Shown: positions 52,679-61,229, counted from the stretch's first letter. The stretch: 61,229 nucleotides of DNA from Desulfobulbus sp. (GCA_011051875.1 DRKI01000205.1:1-61229); one strand, 5' to 3'. Notes: a model not told the origin generated them from the letters alone. A program made the numbers and translations.

Positions 52679-54583
52679 CTATGCCGCGATGCGGCCCAGG
52701 TTGGCCTCGATCTTTTCCCGCACGTCTTCCTCGGCGGCAGGAGTGATCAGGATATCGCAGGCGCCGTATTTGACCGCCTTCAGCACCTTGGTCCGCGTCC
52801 AGGCGGGCCCGGCCGCGACAAGAGGCAGCCGGCAGCCACTGCTGACGATCTTGATTGCCACGCCGAATCCCTGCTCGCTCACCTCTTCCATGACCAGGAA
52901 AATGATCCGCACGGACGGAGTCAGCATGTCCGGAATCGGGTCCTTGAAGTGCAGGATCCTGGAGACATAGCCGAGTTTCTCCAGGGCTGCGGCGATACCG
53001 GCCGCCTCATTGTCGTCATCGGTGACAATGAGGACGTCTGGCGGCGCGCCCGGCTCCCGGGCCTGGAGGGGCGTGGCCCCCTCGCCGGCGGCCCGGCCCT
53101 CGGCCGGGGCCGATACCTTTTCGGCCTCTCCTGCCGACCCGCCGGCCGCCTGCCCTTCCCCGGCCCGGGACGCTGCCCCCCGGCCCCCATCCGACCCGGC
53201 ACCGGCGGCCAGTTCTTCGAGCTCCAGCAGGGCCGCCGGGAAGGCAACATGGAGCAGCCCCATGTCATTGCCGTTGAGGTGGAGCCTGCAGACGCTTGTA
53301 TAATAGGGGTGGTTGGGGATGGTCTCGTCGGATTCAGGATCGATCTTGACCGGAACGAGCTCCTCCAGCCCGGTCTTCACGAACCCGAGCTTCCGGCGGT
53401 ACTGCTCTTCAAAAACACTGGTATAGACCCCGGCGATGATGTTGGCGATCTCGCCGTAGGCGTCCTCGGTGTCCTCGCTGAACTCCTCGTTGCGGACAAC
53501 CTCCTCCAGTTCCGCCTCCGGCAGCATGATCAGGGTGCCACCAAGGAGGATGGCGTCCCTGATATCGCAGAAAAGGAACACCTCGCCCTCACCCTCGCCC
53601 CGAACCTCGAAACGGGCCAGGAGCTGTTTGCCCGCCAGCTGGTCGAGCAGATCTTCCTTGCTGTAGATCTCGTTTTCTTCGGGAACCAGTTTCAGCTCGC
53701 CGCCCAGCAGGGCACCCACCTCTTCGCCCACCTTTTCCGAGCAGGCGGCAAGAAGGCGATCGATCAGTTTCCGCTGCTTGCCCACGTCCCGTGGTGAGGC
53801 TGCCGCTCCCCCGGGCGCAGCCCCGCCCTGCTCTTCGTCCCCGCCCCCGGCCGGGACCGCGTCGGCGGAAGCCTTTTCCCGGGCCGGCTCCGTGGTTTCC
53901 GCAGCCGGTGCCTGCCCTGCCCCGCCGGTCTCCGTGCCGGCTGCGGCCGTGGCAGGAGTGCTCTCACTGTCTGCTGTTGCGTCACTCTCCCCGCCCCGGG
54001 CGGCCTCGGGCTCCGCAACCAGGCCGAACGTTGCCGCAGGCAGCAGGAGATGGAGCTCACCCATGTCCATGTCCTCGAGCCGCATGCCGCAACGCATGAG
54101 GTAATACTGGCCGTCAGGTACCGGATCATCGGAGTCGACATCCACCTTGACCGGCAGGATAACCTCCTGCTCAGTCCTGACCAGGCGCACATTCTTCGGG
54201 TACTGCTCGTCAAAGGTGACGGTGAGGGAACCGCAGATGATATTGGCGATCTCGCCGTAGGAATCCTTGAGCTCCTCTGTGTACTCCTCCTCGCTGATCA
54301 CTGCCTCGAGTTCGGAGTCGGGGAGCATGATGAGGGTGCCGCCGATGCGGATGGCATCCTTGACCGAGACCAGCAGAGCCCCGTGACCCTCCAGGTCTCC
54401 TTCGACCTGGACATGGGCCAGGACAGTCTTGCCCGCAGGCTGGGAAAAATAGTCTTCCTTGGAAAGGACCAGGGTCTCCGGTTTACCGAAGGCAAGGGTT
54501 TTTCCGAGCAGTGCCGAAACCTCCTCCTGCATCCGCCCGGTGCAGGAAAGCATGACCCTGTCCAGTCGTTCTTGAGCTTTCAT
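52679..54583 (-). CDS. Tandem CheC/CheX-like phosphatase domains with degenerate receiver
   Basis: 634 residues. Two homologous ~180-residue domains (about 1-185 and 270-445) each hold the CheC/CheX/FliN-type signature, DSYGEIANIICG and DAYGEIANIIAG, and a preceding GGTLIMLP(D/E)xELE. They are joined by long Ala/Glu/Pro-rich linkers. The last ~130 residues look like a receiver (VLIVTDDDNEAAGIAAAL) but have FLVMEE in place of the phospho-acceptor Asp, so it is probably not phosphorylated. A role in dephosphorylating CheY-like proteins or scaffolding is inferred from the motifs and neighbouring cheX/cheY genes. Confidence 0.75.
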   Translation of the reverse strand: MKAQERLDRVMLSCTGRMQEEVSALLGKTLAFGKPETLVLSKEDYFSQPAGKTVLAHVQVEGDLEGHGALLVSVKDAIRIGGTLIMLPDSELEAVISEEEYTEELKDSYGEIANIICGSLTVTFDEQYPKNVRLVRTEQEVILPVKVDVDSDDPVPDGQYYLMRCGMRLEDMDMGELHLLLPAATFGLVAEPEAARGGESDATADSESTPATAAAGTETGGAGQAPAAETTEPAREKASADAVPAGGGDEEQGGAAPGGAAASPRDVGKQRKLIDRLLAACSEKVGEEVGALLGGELKLVPEENEIYSKEDLLDQLAGKQLLARFEVRGEGEGEVFLFCDIRDAILLGGTLIMLPEAELEEVVRNEEFSEDTEDAYGEIANIIAGVYTSVFEEQYRRKLGFVKTGLEELVPVKIDPESDETIPNHPYYTSVCRLHLNGNDMGLLHVAFPAALLELEELAAGAGSDGGRGAASRAGEGQAAGGSAGEAEKVSAPAEGRAAGEGATPLQAREPGAPPDVLIVTDDDNEAAGIAAALEKLGYVSRILHFKDPIPDMLTPSVRIIFLVMEEVSEQGFGVAIKIVSSGCRLPLVAAGPAWTRTKVLKAVKYGACDILITPAAEEDVREKIEANLGRIAA

Positions 54584-54861
54584 CCTGTCCCTGAAGACCC
54601 CATGTTACCGTAAACGTTCACCAGCACCCCATCTTCGTCCGGCCAGGCCTCCTCATCACATGGCGGGCCGAAGACCCGCCGTAAGCAGTCACAGGGCTCC
54701 CCGGGGACCGGTTCCATGGCATCTGCCACCGGCAAACAGGCCGCCCATGCTGTCTCGCCAATTGGTTTAGTATGATTATACAGTATTCATCGACAGATGC
54801 ACCGCTAAAATTAATGCGGAAATTGCTGCCGCTGGAGGTGGGGCCGCGGGCAGCCGCACCT
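54584..54861. other. Gap with first family-C repeat
   Basis: 54615-54681 (CGTTCACCAGCACCCCATC, TTCGTCCG, CACATGGCGGGCC, CCCGCC) is closely similar to 55491-55554. Both end in a small GGCGGG/CCCGCC hairpin. The rest is AT-rich with no gene. Confidence 0.5.
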
Positions 54862-55072
54862 GATCACAGGATTGACAGGTCGTTGTTTTCACGTTCCCGC
54901 AAGTTGTCACAGGTGCCCCGTCCCTGTGCAGGTTCGCCTGGACCCCGGGCGTGCCGGTTCGCATACTGGGGGGGGGTATAGCGAATCAGCGCGCCTGCAC
55001 AGATTCGGGGCACCTGTGCCAACGTACAATTTTGAGGCTGTGACAACAACGAGTCAGTACCCCTCTGATCAG
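54862..55072. repeat. Family-B inverted-repeat element, full-length copy
   Basis: The left end GATCACAGGATTGACA, TCGTTGTTTTC and AAGTTGTCACAGGTGCCCC is mirrored on the right by CCTGCACAGATTCGGGGC, ACCTGTGCCAAC and AACAACGAGT. A run of nine G lies at the centre. About 210 bp; no coding potential. The left end is nearly identical to that of the copy at 57003. Confidence 0.75.
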
Positions 55073-55114
55073 TTACTTTCGCAGGCACGTGGCCGGAAAC
55101 CGCGCATCAAGCCC

Positions 55115-55253
55115 CTAACCCGCATATTTCACAAGTAATCTGCTGCAAGCCCGAATACACCATGCCTGCTGCGTCACAGGGCAAAAAGGAATCCTCGGCA
55201 TATTTCATTATGTCTGCGGTTTCGCCACGACCTTTGTGAACTATGCGGACTAA
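55115..55253. repeat. Family-A miniature inverted-repeat element, degenerate
   Basis: It starts CTAACCCGCATATTTCACA and ends TTTGTGAACTATGCGGAC. It shares the ATCTGCTGCAAG, CACCATGCCTGCTGCG and CAAAAAGG segments with the copy at 57095. It is shorter (139 bp) and has lost the arms of the inner hairpin. No coding potential. Confidence 0.75.
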
Positions 55254-55847
55254 AACAGGAAACCAGGATCCTGGGAGGAGAAGGAGGGGACGATAATCCG
55301 CTGGTACGTGGGGCCCGGGGATTATCGGGATCACGAAGCCCCACCAGGTGCCCTGTAGCCGGGTACGCCGTCACCGGCACGTGGTGCCACCGGTGGCCTT
55401 CAGATTGCCAACTGCGTATTTGGGCAAGGCTTGCGGATACGGTGAAAGAGGCACCCGGAAAAGTCCGGGAAAAGACTGTTCAACAGGAAACGTTCCCCAG
55501 GACCCCATCTTCGTCCGATCAGTCCTTCTCACATGGCGGGCCATGGTCCCGCCGGCCTGCGTGAACGAATATGGAGCACTGGTACACTGCAATCCGGAAG
55601 GAATGCCAGGGTGACAGCACCCCGGAAAACGGTAACCACAGGATGTTGTATCACCTGGTCGGCATTTCCGGCACAAGCGGTCACAGGACACCCCATCTGC
55701 AAGCGCTCGAACCTTCCGGTATCCGGGGTATAGAGTTGTGAAGTTCGATCACCCACAACTGTGGCACCCTGCTACCGCTTACAAGTCCTGTATTAATTCT
55801 GGGTAATTGGATATCCCGTGATCGGTTACTTTCCGGCAGCCCTCTGA
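55254..55847. other. Long gap with family-C and family-D repeats
   Basis: It contains the second family-C copy (55491-55554) and a family-D copy (55675-55710), plus small hairpins such as GGTGCCACCGG. Frames up to 106 codons occur on both strands but have no ribosome site or family motif. It looks like accumulated repeat debris. Confidence 0.45.
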
Positions 55848-56306
55848 TCAGCCGAGTACATAGTTCAGCTCAACGGCAAAATCACCATCCGGGACACTGA
55901 AAGGTACGATAATGGTACTGGCCCCTGAAAAACCGCTGGTCCGTATCGAATTACCAACCACAGTGGTGGGGATGGCCAGTTCCACGTTGCTGCCCGCCTC
56001 CAGCAGGGATGCCTTGAGACCGCCCGCCACCATGTTGGCGATCTCACCCATGGCATCCTTGACATCATCATCAAGCTCTTCCGGCTCCATGCCCAGCATG
56101 GCACCACTCACGGCCAGGGCCACCTGCCTGGGACAGTGCACCGACAGCAGCCCCTTGAGGTCGCCGGCAAGGCCGATCATGCTCGAGATGTTGGTACCAA
56201 GATCCGCCCTGTCTTCCCTGATGACATCCCCGGCCACGAGCTCCATGAAGACCATACTGGCAAACACCTCGGTGGTGGCGTCGATTATAAACCTGTCCAG
56301 TTGCAA
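55848..56306 (-). CDS. CheX-like phosphatase
   Basis: 152 residues, TTG start at 56306 behind GAGGAAAG. The N-terminus FIIDATTEVFASMVFMEL and the signature DAMGEIANMVAGGLK, with the Glu and Asn of the CheX active site, identify the family; the end DFAVELNYVLG is typical. CheX dephosphorylates CheY-P. It is encoded 87 bp after a second cheX-like gene. Confidence 0.85.
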   Translation of the reverse strand: MQLDRFIIDATTEVFASMVFMELVAGDVIREDRADLGTNISSMIGLAGDLKGLLSVHCPRQVALAVSGAMLGMEPEELDDDVKDAMGEIANMVAGGLKASLLEAGSNVELAIPTTVVGNSIRTSGFSGASTIIVPFSVPDGDFAVELNYVLG

Positions 56307-56393
56307 AATACTTTCCTCGTCATTAGAAAGGGGGCGCGACCGTCATGACGGCCAGAGGGCCGCCACGGCCCCGGGCCAGGCACAGGATGCTGT

Positions 56394-56861
56394 TCAACGC
56401 TCAAGCTCAAGCTCCACGTGAAAGACCCCGGCCGGGGCCTTGAACGGCAGAATAACCTGATCAACCTGTTCCTGGGAAGAAAAATTATATTCATCCCCCG
56501 AGATGGTTGACGGAAGCGACAACTCGATATCCTTCCCCCTGTCGGAGAGCAGGGTCTTGACGTTGCCGCCCAGCATGTTGGCAATCTCGCCCACCGCGTC
56601 CCGGACATCCTCGTTGACCTCATCCACCTCCATGCCAAGAAAACTCGAGGTGATGGCAAGCGCCACCTCGTAGGGAAAATGGACAGCGATCAGGCCCTTG
56701 TGGATTCCGGCCAGCCCCACCATACCGGTGATTGTCTCCTTCAGTGGCTGAAGTTCATCCATCGGCTCTCCGGCGGTACTGATATCCATCATGACCATGC
56801 CGGTGAATATTTCCGTTGTCGCATCAATCAGCTTTGGAACAATTTCGCTCAAACTGCTCAC
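56394..56861 (-). CDS. CheX-like phosphatase, second copy
   Basis: 155 residues from GTG 56861, which follows GGAGG by seven bases. It has LIDATTEIFTGMVMMDI and DAVGEIANMLGGNVK with the CheX Glu/Asn pair, and ends GVFHVELELER. Clear but moderate similarity to the next gene indicates an old duplication. Substrate specificity is unknown; the stand-alone CheY at 57546 is the nearest candidate. Confidence 0.85.
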   Translation of the reverse strand: MSSLSEIVPKLIDATTEIFTGMVMMDISTAGEPMDELQPLKETITGMVGLAGIHKGLIAVHFPYEVALAITSSFLGMEVDEVNEDVRDAVGEIANMLGGNVKTLLSDRGKDIELSLPSTISGDEYNFSSQEQVDQVILPFKAPAGVFHVELELER

Positions 56862-57002
56862 ACTATCGCCTCCAGACAGCACCGCTCAGGCCGCATTCCA
56901 CAGAGTATCGGCATTCGCCACTCTGCTCCGGCCGCTCATGGATTATTCCCGGTCGGTTACAGTCGCAAGAAAGGTATCAGGATATCAGGTGAATTCGTAA
57001 CC

Positions 57003-57323
57003 GATCACAGGATTGACAACTCGTTGTTTTCTCATCCTCGAAACCGTAAGTTGGCACAGGTGCCTCCCTGTCTGCGCAGCCGTAGCGGTTGGCCCTAACC
57101 CGCATATTTCACAGGCGATCTGCTGCAAGGCCCGAAAACACCATGCCTGCTGCGTCACAGCGCAAAAAGGTTGTCCTCGACATATTTCAAGATGTCTGCG
57201 AACCTTTTTGCGCTCTTCCTTGCATTCATGGCATTTTCAGACGCATTTTCAGACCGTTCGCGACGATCTTTGTGAAATATGCGGGCCGACGCAACCGTGC
57301 AGAGACGGGATGCCTGTGACAAC
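57003..57323. repeat. Family-B element split by a family-A element
   Basis: The left part (GATCACAGGATTGACA, CTCGTTGTTTTC, AAGTTGGCACAGGTGCC) matches 54862 on. The right end (GAGACGGGATGCCTGTGACAAC) is the inverse of a family-B left arm as seen at 42366. Between them, at 57095-57286, sits a complete family-A element. The nesting shows that family A inserted after family B. Confidence 0.7.
57095..57286. repeat. Family-A miniature inverted-repeat element, complete
   Basis: 192 bp starting CTAACCCGCATATTTCACA and ending TTGTGAAATATGCGGGCC, so the ends are ~15-bp inverted repeats (CCCGCATATTTCACA). Inside, GCGCAAAAAGGTT (57160) and AACCTTTTTGCGC (57201) form a 13-bp stem enclosing a second small stem (GACAT/ATGTC). 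No transposase. The size and ends suit a MITE mobilised in trans. Confidence 0.8.
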
Positions 57324-57545
57324 GCAGGGAACTTCAGAGGTACGGACCAGGGAGCAAGGCACGCATCCGCCCCTGCCGGACGGATGCGTCACGCAGGGCT
57401 TCCCCTGTCTGCCGTTCCGGTGGCCATCGGCTTCTGTCTCCTGTCATGCCCTGACAAGCGCGATCGCCTGCCAGCCGTCTCGGTGGTTGCAGATGCTGCC
57501 TGGTCTGCCCCTGTACGCTGGAACGGCCCGGAGACGTCCGGTGGA
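57324..57545. other. Remaining gap before cheY
   Basis: No gene or clear regulatory signal. Overlapping frames on both strands lack ribosome sites. Confidence 0.35.
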
Positions 57546-57917
57546 TCACATGAAAGGGCCGAGCACCTCGCTCACCTTGTCCGGAGTGAAGGGTTTCTTC
57601 AGGGCACCGACGGCGCCGAGACTTTTGGCCTCGCCGATGATATCGTCGCCGGTTTCCGTGGAGATCATGAATACGGGGATATCCTTGATGCCATCACGGG
57701 TGCTCTTTTCACGAAGAAACTCGATTCCGTTCATATTGGGCATATTGATATCGCTGAGCACGATATCGACATTTTCCTTTTCCAGCACCTCCAGGGCCTC
57801 GAGTCCATCTCCGGCCTCGTAGATATCGCCGAAATCGAGCCCGGCCTGGCGCAGTGAACGGCTGACGATCTTCCGCATGGTGCTTGAGTCATCCACCAGT
57901 AGTACATTTTTTGCCAT
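57546..57917 (-). CDS. Stand-alone CheY-like response regulator
   Basis: 123 residues: VLLVDDSSTMRKIVSRSL, phospho-acceptor Asp in DIVLSDINMPNMNG, Thr in MISTETG and Lys in ALKKPFTPDKV, all receiver residues intact and no output domain. The start ATG 57917 follows GAGGAATTACCC. It lies between the HPt-protein gene and the cheX-like genes on the same strand, suggesting a small phosphotransfer set. Confidence 0.93.
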   Translation of the reverse strand: MAKNVLLVDDSSTMRKIVSRSLRQAGLDFGDIYEAGDGLEALEVLEKENVDIVLSDINMPNMNGIEFLREKSTRDGIKDIPVFMISTETGDDIIGEAKSLGAVGALKKPFTPDKVSEVLGPFM

Positions 57918-58252
57918 TGGGTAATTCCTCCAATAGGGATAAGCCAACATGACTGGACGGATGTTTGCTGTCCAGCCACAACAAACCATGAAAATCAACA
58001 CCATTCCCGGCGTTGGTCCGCAAAGCGGCGCCACGCGGACGAGGTGTCTCATGGGGCGGGGTAGACTGCCCCTCATTGTGATCGGTTTCCGGCTGAACCT
58101 GCAGCCCGTATCGGCACACCAACCAGTTGCAACTGTGAGGGTGACGAATCCGCGGCCGTTCCGGCCGCAGCCAGTGACCGCTGCCTCATTGCCGCCCCCT
58201 GGTCTCCGGCTTCGGATCAAACCTAACAGACCTACTTTATTTCTATTTTATC
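57918..58252. other. Gap between cheY and the HPt-protein gene
   Basis: The region carries the cheY leader. No gene is supported; frames crossing it on the plus strand are antisense to the flanking genes. Confidence 0.35.
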
Positions 58253-58275
58253 AAAAATTCTTCCGGAACGAAGAA
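58253..58275 (-). terminator. Rho-independent terminator of the HPt-protein gene
   Basis: On the minus strand TTCTTC and GAAGAA pair around GTTCCG, with the GGAA part extending the stem, followed by TTTTTGAT. It lies 16 bp after the stop codon. Confidence 0.65.
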
Positions 58276-58290
58276 ATAAATGCTTTTTTC

Positions 58291-59526
58291 TCAACCGAGC
58301 GAGCGGCCGATATCCGTTGCCTGCCGCAAAATCCTGGTGACGATCTGCTCCAGGGGCCCGTCCATGCCGGACCGGTGATCTGCGAGCAGGGTGATGTCGT
58401 CAAGAAGGTGTTTCAGCCTCTTCCTGTCAAGAGCCACTGTTTCGGCTGCCGCTGTCGTGCTTTTCCCGGCCCGTTCCTGACCCGGGGCACAACAGTCCCT
58501 GCTCCCGTCCGGCACAGGCGCAGCCCCGGGCATGGGACAGGCCCGGCCGCTCCTGATTGCCCGGTCGACCTGTTCAGAGCTGACCTCGCCCATGGCCACC
58601 AGCAGATCGCCGAGCCGCTTGGGCTTCTTCTTTTTCGCCCTTGCCTGCTCCTGGATCCAGAGCGCCTGTTCAACGGTCTGGGGATCGACAAGACCGGCCT
58701 GGATCAGCAGCTCGCCGATCGGCTGGCGCATGATCGACCGGAGAGCGTCGAGATGTTCCTCGACCCTGGGGATGAGACCGTCTCCGCCTCCGGCAATGGC
58801 ATCGATCCCCTCGTAGAGGACATCGACAAGGCCCAGAAAGACCTTGTCCGGATACTCGCCCTGAAAGACCTCGCCCCGCTGGAAGCGTCCGAGCACATTG
58901 CCCATTGCCCCGCAGATCCGTTCCAGGTCCCTATACCCCCGATCGGCAAACAGTCCCCTCAGCTCCTCCAGGCTGGCTATGAGCCCCTGGAGCCGGTCGG
59001 AATCGACCGAGGTGAGGTCCCACAGCAGCAGTTCCCGCTCCACCACCTGCATCAGTTCGTCCGCCTGGCCGACAAACTCCTCCAGCCCGTCATCGAACAG
59101 ATCCTGGGGTGCGGCCACCTCCTGTTCCGGCAGAAGCCTGCCGGCCAGTTCCTCCGCAGTCACGGCAAGTTGTTCGTCCGTGGCGTACTTGTGGACATGG
59201 TCAAGTCCTTGCCGGAAAAAGACGCAGACATCGTGGAGAAGAAGGATGTCGGCGGGTTCGACCGGGCCGGACGATGCGCGCAATCCGGCGGTGAACTGTT
59301 CCGCTGCATCAGCGACCCTGGCCAGGCGGTCGAATCCGAGAAAGGCGGCACTGCCTTTCAGGGAGTGGACGAGGGCAAAGATGTCTGCCAGGATATCGGC
59401 GGGTTCCGGTTGATGCCTGCCACTCCGCACCAGCCCCCTGACCCGGGGTTGGACATGGTCGAGCATCCGGAGAGTTTCCTCGACAAAACTCCTGCGAATC
59501 GATCTGCCGGGAACCGGTTCATTCAA
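58291..59526 (-). CDS. CheA-like HPt protein without kinase domain
   Basis: 411 residues from TTG 59526, chosen for the upstream GGAGGGCGCG. Residues ~1-110 are an HPt domain with the phospho-acceptor His in LVHSLKGSAAFLGF. After a helical middle part come two GspE/MshEN-like repeats (IGELLIQAGLVDPQTVEQAL and LGDLLVAMGEVSSEQVDRAI), as seen in some deltaproteobacterial CheA. The last ~50 residues start like the CheA dimerisation helix (DRKRLKHLLDDI) and stop. No N, G or F boxes follow in any frame, so it cannot autophosphorylate. It could be a phosphorelay intermediate or a decayed CheA. Confidence 0.8.
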   Translation of the reverse strand: MNEPVPGRSIRRSFVEETLRMLDHVQPRVRGLVRSGRHQPEPADILADIFALVHSLKGSAAFLGFDRLARVADAAEQFTAGLRASSGPVEPADILLLHDVCVFFRQGLDHVHKYATDEQLAVTAEELAGRLLPEQEVAAPQDLFDDGLEEFVGQADELMQVVERELLLWDLTSVDSDRLQGLIASLEELRGLFADRGYRDLERICGAMGNVLGRFQRGEVFQGEYPDKVFLGLVDVLYEGIDAIAGGGDGLIPRVEEHLDALRSIMRQPIGELLIQAGLVDPQTVEQALWIQEQARAKKKKPKRLGDLLVAMGEVSSEQVDRAIRSGRACPMPGAAPVPDGSRDCCAPGQERAGKSTTAAAETVALDRKRLKHLLDDITLLADHRSGMDGPLEQIVTRILRQATDIGRSLG

Positions 59527-59964
59527 AACGCGCCCTCCACCTGCCAGGTATGACCATGCACTCGGCACAGGAAACAGCGGCCATGGACCGGCAGGGATAC
59601 CCGCCCGTCGAATCCTGCCGCCTCCGCCTGCCGGCCCGGACCTGGAACCGGGCTGAAACAGGTCAGACACAACCTTTGTTCTCTGTTTTATTATATGGAA
59701 AAGGGATCGCGTGTCCATGTAAAATAATCAGGCTCCGGTCCATGTCTCCGCCAGGCTTCCCCCTTTCCCGGAAAGTCAAAAATCCGTCACAGGCAACCGG
59801 AGAATCCCCTGCCCCGGGACCAAAGACAGGAAGAGTGCCGCTCTCCGGCTGGCCAGCGTCGTTACCGCAACATGGAATAATTATTGCTTGATTTTCCCCC
59901 GAACCGGGGCCGGAGCAAGGCCGCGCCCTACCGATTCCTGTCAGGATGCACGTCAAGCGGCGCA
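59527..59964. other. Divergent gap
   Basis: AT-rich stretches near 59675-59700 and 59870-59895 could hold promoters for the flanking divergent genes. No gene is supported. Confidence 0.35.
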
Positions 59965-61229
59965 ATGATTTCCTATCGCACCATCATGCTCATCCCTCTC
60001 TTTCTCCTGCTGCCACTGCAGTCCCAGGCCCGCGCCGCCGCTGTCCTGCAGAAGATCACCTCCACCGGGGAACAGGCGCGGCTGCAGATCTTCCTGCGCT
60101 TTTCCGTCCTGCCGGAGCATTCCCTGGAGACCACCGGCAGGAGGGTGGACCTGTTCCTGGAGGACACCGTCCAGGCGGCCGATTTCGTCCCCCTTGCCGG
60201 TGATGCCCGGATGATCAAGATGATCACCAGGAAGAAGGGGACAGACCTGATCCTTTCCTTCTACTTCCGCTACCCGCCACAGAATGTCACGGTGGACGTG
60301 AACAGGGAGACGGCCTCCCTCATGCTCGACATCCTGACCGGCAACCCCTTCTCGGCCATGTACCCGGACCTGAGCACCCGCCTCAAGGGCGTCACCCTCC
60401 TGCAGCGCAACGAGGTGGACTACACCAACCCCCTGCAGCTCTCCCCCTTCACGGGACGCTGGCGGGCCCTGTTCAAGGAGTACGAGACGCCGGTCATCAT
60501 CAGGCCGGCTGTCCGTCTGAGCCTGCCGCCCTTTCCCCTGGCCGCACATCTCGATCCCGGGGCACCGGCCGGAAAATGGCTGAACCCGGATCTTCTGAAA
60601 CTGGCGGAAAAGAACAAATGGAAACTGCTCGTCCGGGAGGTGCGGCGGCAGCTTGAAACAGAGCGTGACGATGACCGGAGAAACCGGCTTCTGCTCACCT
60701 ACGGCGAGGTCCTGGTCCGTGCCGGTGAATACGAGGAACCCTACCAGCTTCTCCAGCAGATCAGGCTGACGTATCCTGACACCCGCCTCGCCCGATTCGC
60801 CCGGCTGCTGTTCATCTACCTGCAGGCTGAAAAGGAAGACGCCTTTCTCGCCTTTACCGAGCTCGATTCCCTGGTCCGCGACATGGGAGAGGACAACCCC
60901 TTTGCCGCCTACACGACAATCCTGCAGGCGGAACTCGCCATCCAGACCGAACGCTACAAGGAGGCCGGCACCCTGCTCCGGCGGGACGATATCGCCTATA
61001 CCGGCCGGGCAGAGTTCCTCCGCCTCCTGCGCCAGGCAGACAGCGCCTACGGCCAAGGCAGGATGATCCGGGCCCTGGTCGCCTACATGCAGTTGGACAG
61101 GCGATCGGACATCATATCTTCCCATCCCCGATCGCTGGCCAACTTCAGCGACACGCTCTACACCCACCAGCGGTATGGTGATGCCGCTGACCGGTACCAG
61201 CGTCTCTCGGACCTGCTCGCCGACCGGCC
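59965..61229 (+). CDS. Exported protein with TPR-like repeats (3' end missing)
   Basis: The frame starts at ATG 59965 and is still open at the window end (421 residues seen). It has a signal peptide (RTIMLIPLFLLLPLQSQARA), an N-terminal ~100-residue beta-rich domain resembling AMIN-type periplasmic modules (RRVDLFLEDTVQAADF, VTVDVNRETASLMLDIL), and then helical repeats with TPR-like pattern (LLLTYGEVLVRAGEYEEPYQLLQQI, YTTILQAELAIQTERYKEAGTLL). It may function in an envelope or pilus-related complex; family membership is uncertain. Confidence 0.75.
   Translation, partial: MISYRTIMLIPLFLLLPLQSQARAAAVLQKITSTGEQARLQIFLRFSVLPEHSLETTGRRVDLFLEDTVQAADFVPLAGDARMIKMITRKKGTDLILSFYFRYPPQNVTVDVNRETASLMLDILTGNPFSAMYPDLSTRLKGVTLLQRNEVDYTNPLQLSPFTGRWRALFKEYETPVIIRPAVRLSLPPFPLAAHLDPGAPAGKWLNPDLLKLAEKNKWKLLVREVRRQLETERDDDRRNRLLLTYGEVLVRAGEYEEPYQLLQQIRLTYPDTRLARFARLLFIYLQAEKEDAFLAFTELDSLVRDMGEDNPFAAYTTILQAELAIQTERYKEAGTLLRRDDIAYTGRAEFLRLLRQADSAYGQGRMIRALVAYMQLDRRSDIISSHPRSLANFSDTLYTHQRYGDAADRYQRLSDLLADR

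Overview
The window looks like chromosomal DNA of a GC-rich, strictly anaerobic, hydrogen-using member of the Desulfobacterota (sulfur- or sulfate-metabolising, Desulfobulbales-like). The grounds are a periplasmic uptake [NiFe] hydrogenase, a selenocysteine-containing Hdr/Mvh-type hydrogenase, an octaheme cytochrome of the tetrathionate-reductase family, a lone NrfD-type membrane protein and a FeoAB system. The genus assignment is inference; no rRNA or tRNA gene is present.

1-19.5 kb is a hydrogenase island. After the 3' end of an acidic repeat protein, hypF-C-D-E run leftward. Diverging from them are a maturation protease, an Hdr-like protein, hdrA, mvhD, mvhG and mvhA. Three of these genes (the hdr-like gene, hdrA and mvhA) carry an in-frame UGA exactly where the family has a catalytic or cluster-binding Cys, each followed by a hairpin, so they are read here as selenoproteins. 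The Hdr-like protein also has an N-terminal MerR/excisionase-type helix-turn-helix. hynB, hynA, a cytochrome b, hynD, a zinc-finger-less hypA and hypB follow. TTGTGCA/TGCACAA arrays lie in front of both the hypF/protease divergent promoter and hynB, suggesting one shared regulator.

19.5-29.6 kb is leftward: a tightly overlapping operon (YbdK-type ligase, gamma-glutamyltransferase, YejB- and YejE-type permeases), an M20 amidohydrolase, a DUF4177 protein, a MORN-repeat protein and avtA. 30-38.6 kb has a heme-sensor-like HAMP protein, a PilZ protein, a CDF transporter with a NifX-like tail, a feoA / Cys-rich / feoB locus with DtxR-like operators, and a two-component system. 38.9-42.3 kb has two small lipoproteins, an RRM protein, a cold-shock protein and an unknown exported protein. 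42.8-44.7 kb is a MerR regulator, a NrfD protein and an unannotated 38-residue membrane peptide. 45.2-49.4 kb holds a candidate small RNA, ftsH, the octaheme cytochrome and a secreted nuclease.

49.4-59.5 kb is a signalling island: a double-receiver diguanylate cyclase, a cyclic-nucleotide-binding protein next to a receiver-less sigma-54 activator, a protein with two CheC/CheX-like domains plus a degenerate receiver, two CheX-like proteins, a stand-alone CheY and a CheA-like HPt protein without a kinase domain. Its long intergenic gaps are filled with miniature inverted-repeat elements of at least two families, one nested inside the other; relatives lie beside hdrA, yejE and the exported-protein gene. 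The window ends inside an exported TPR-like protein.
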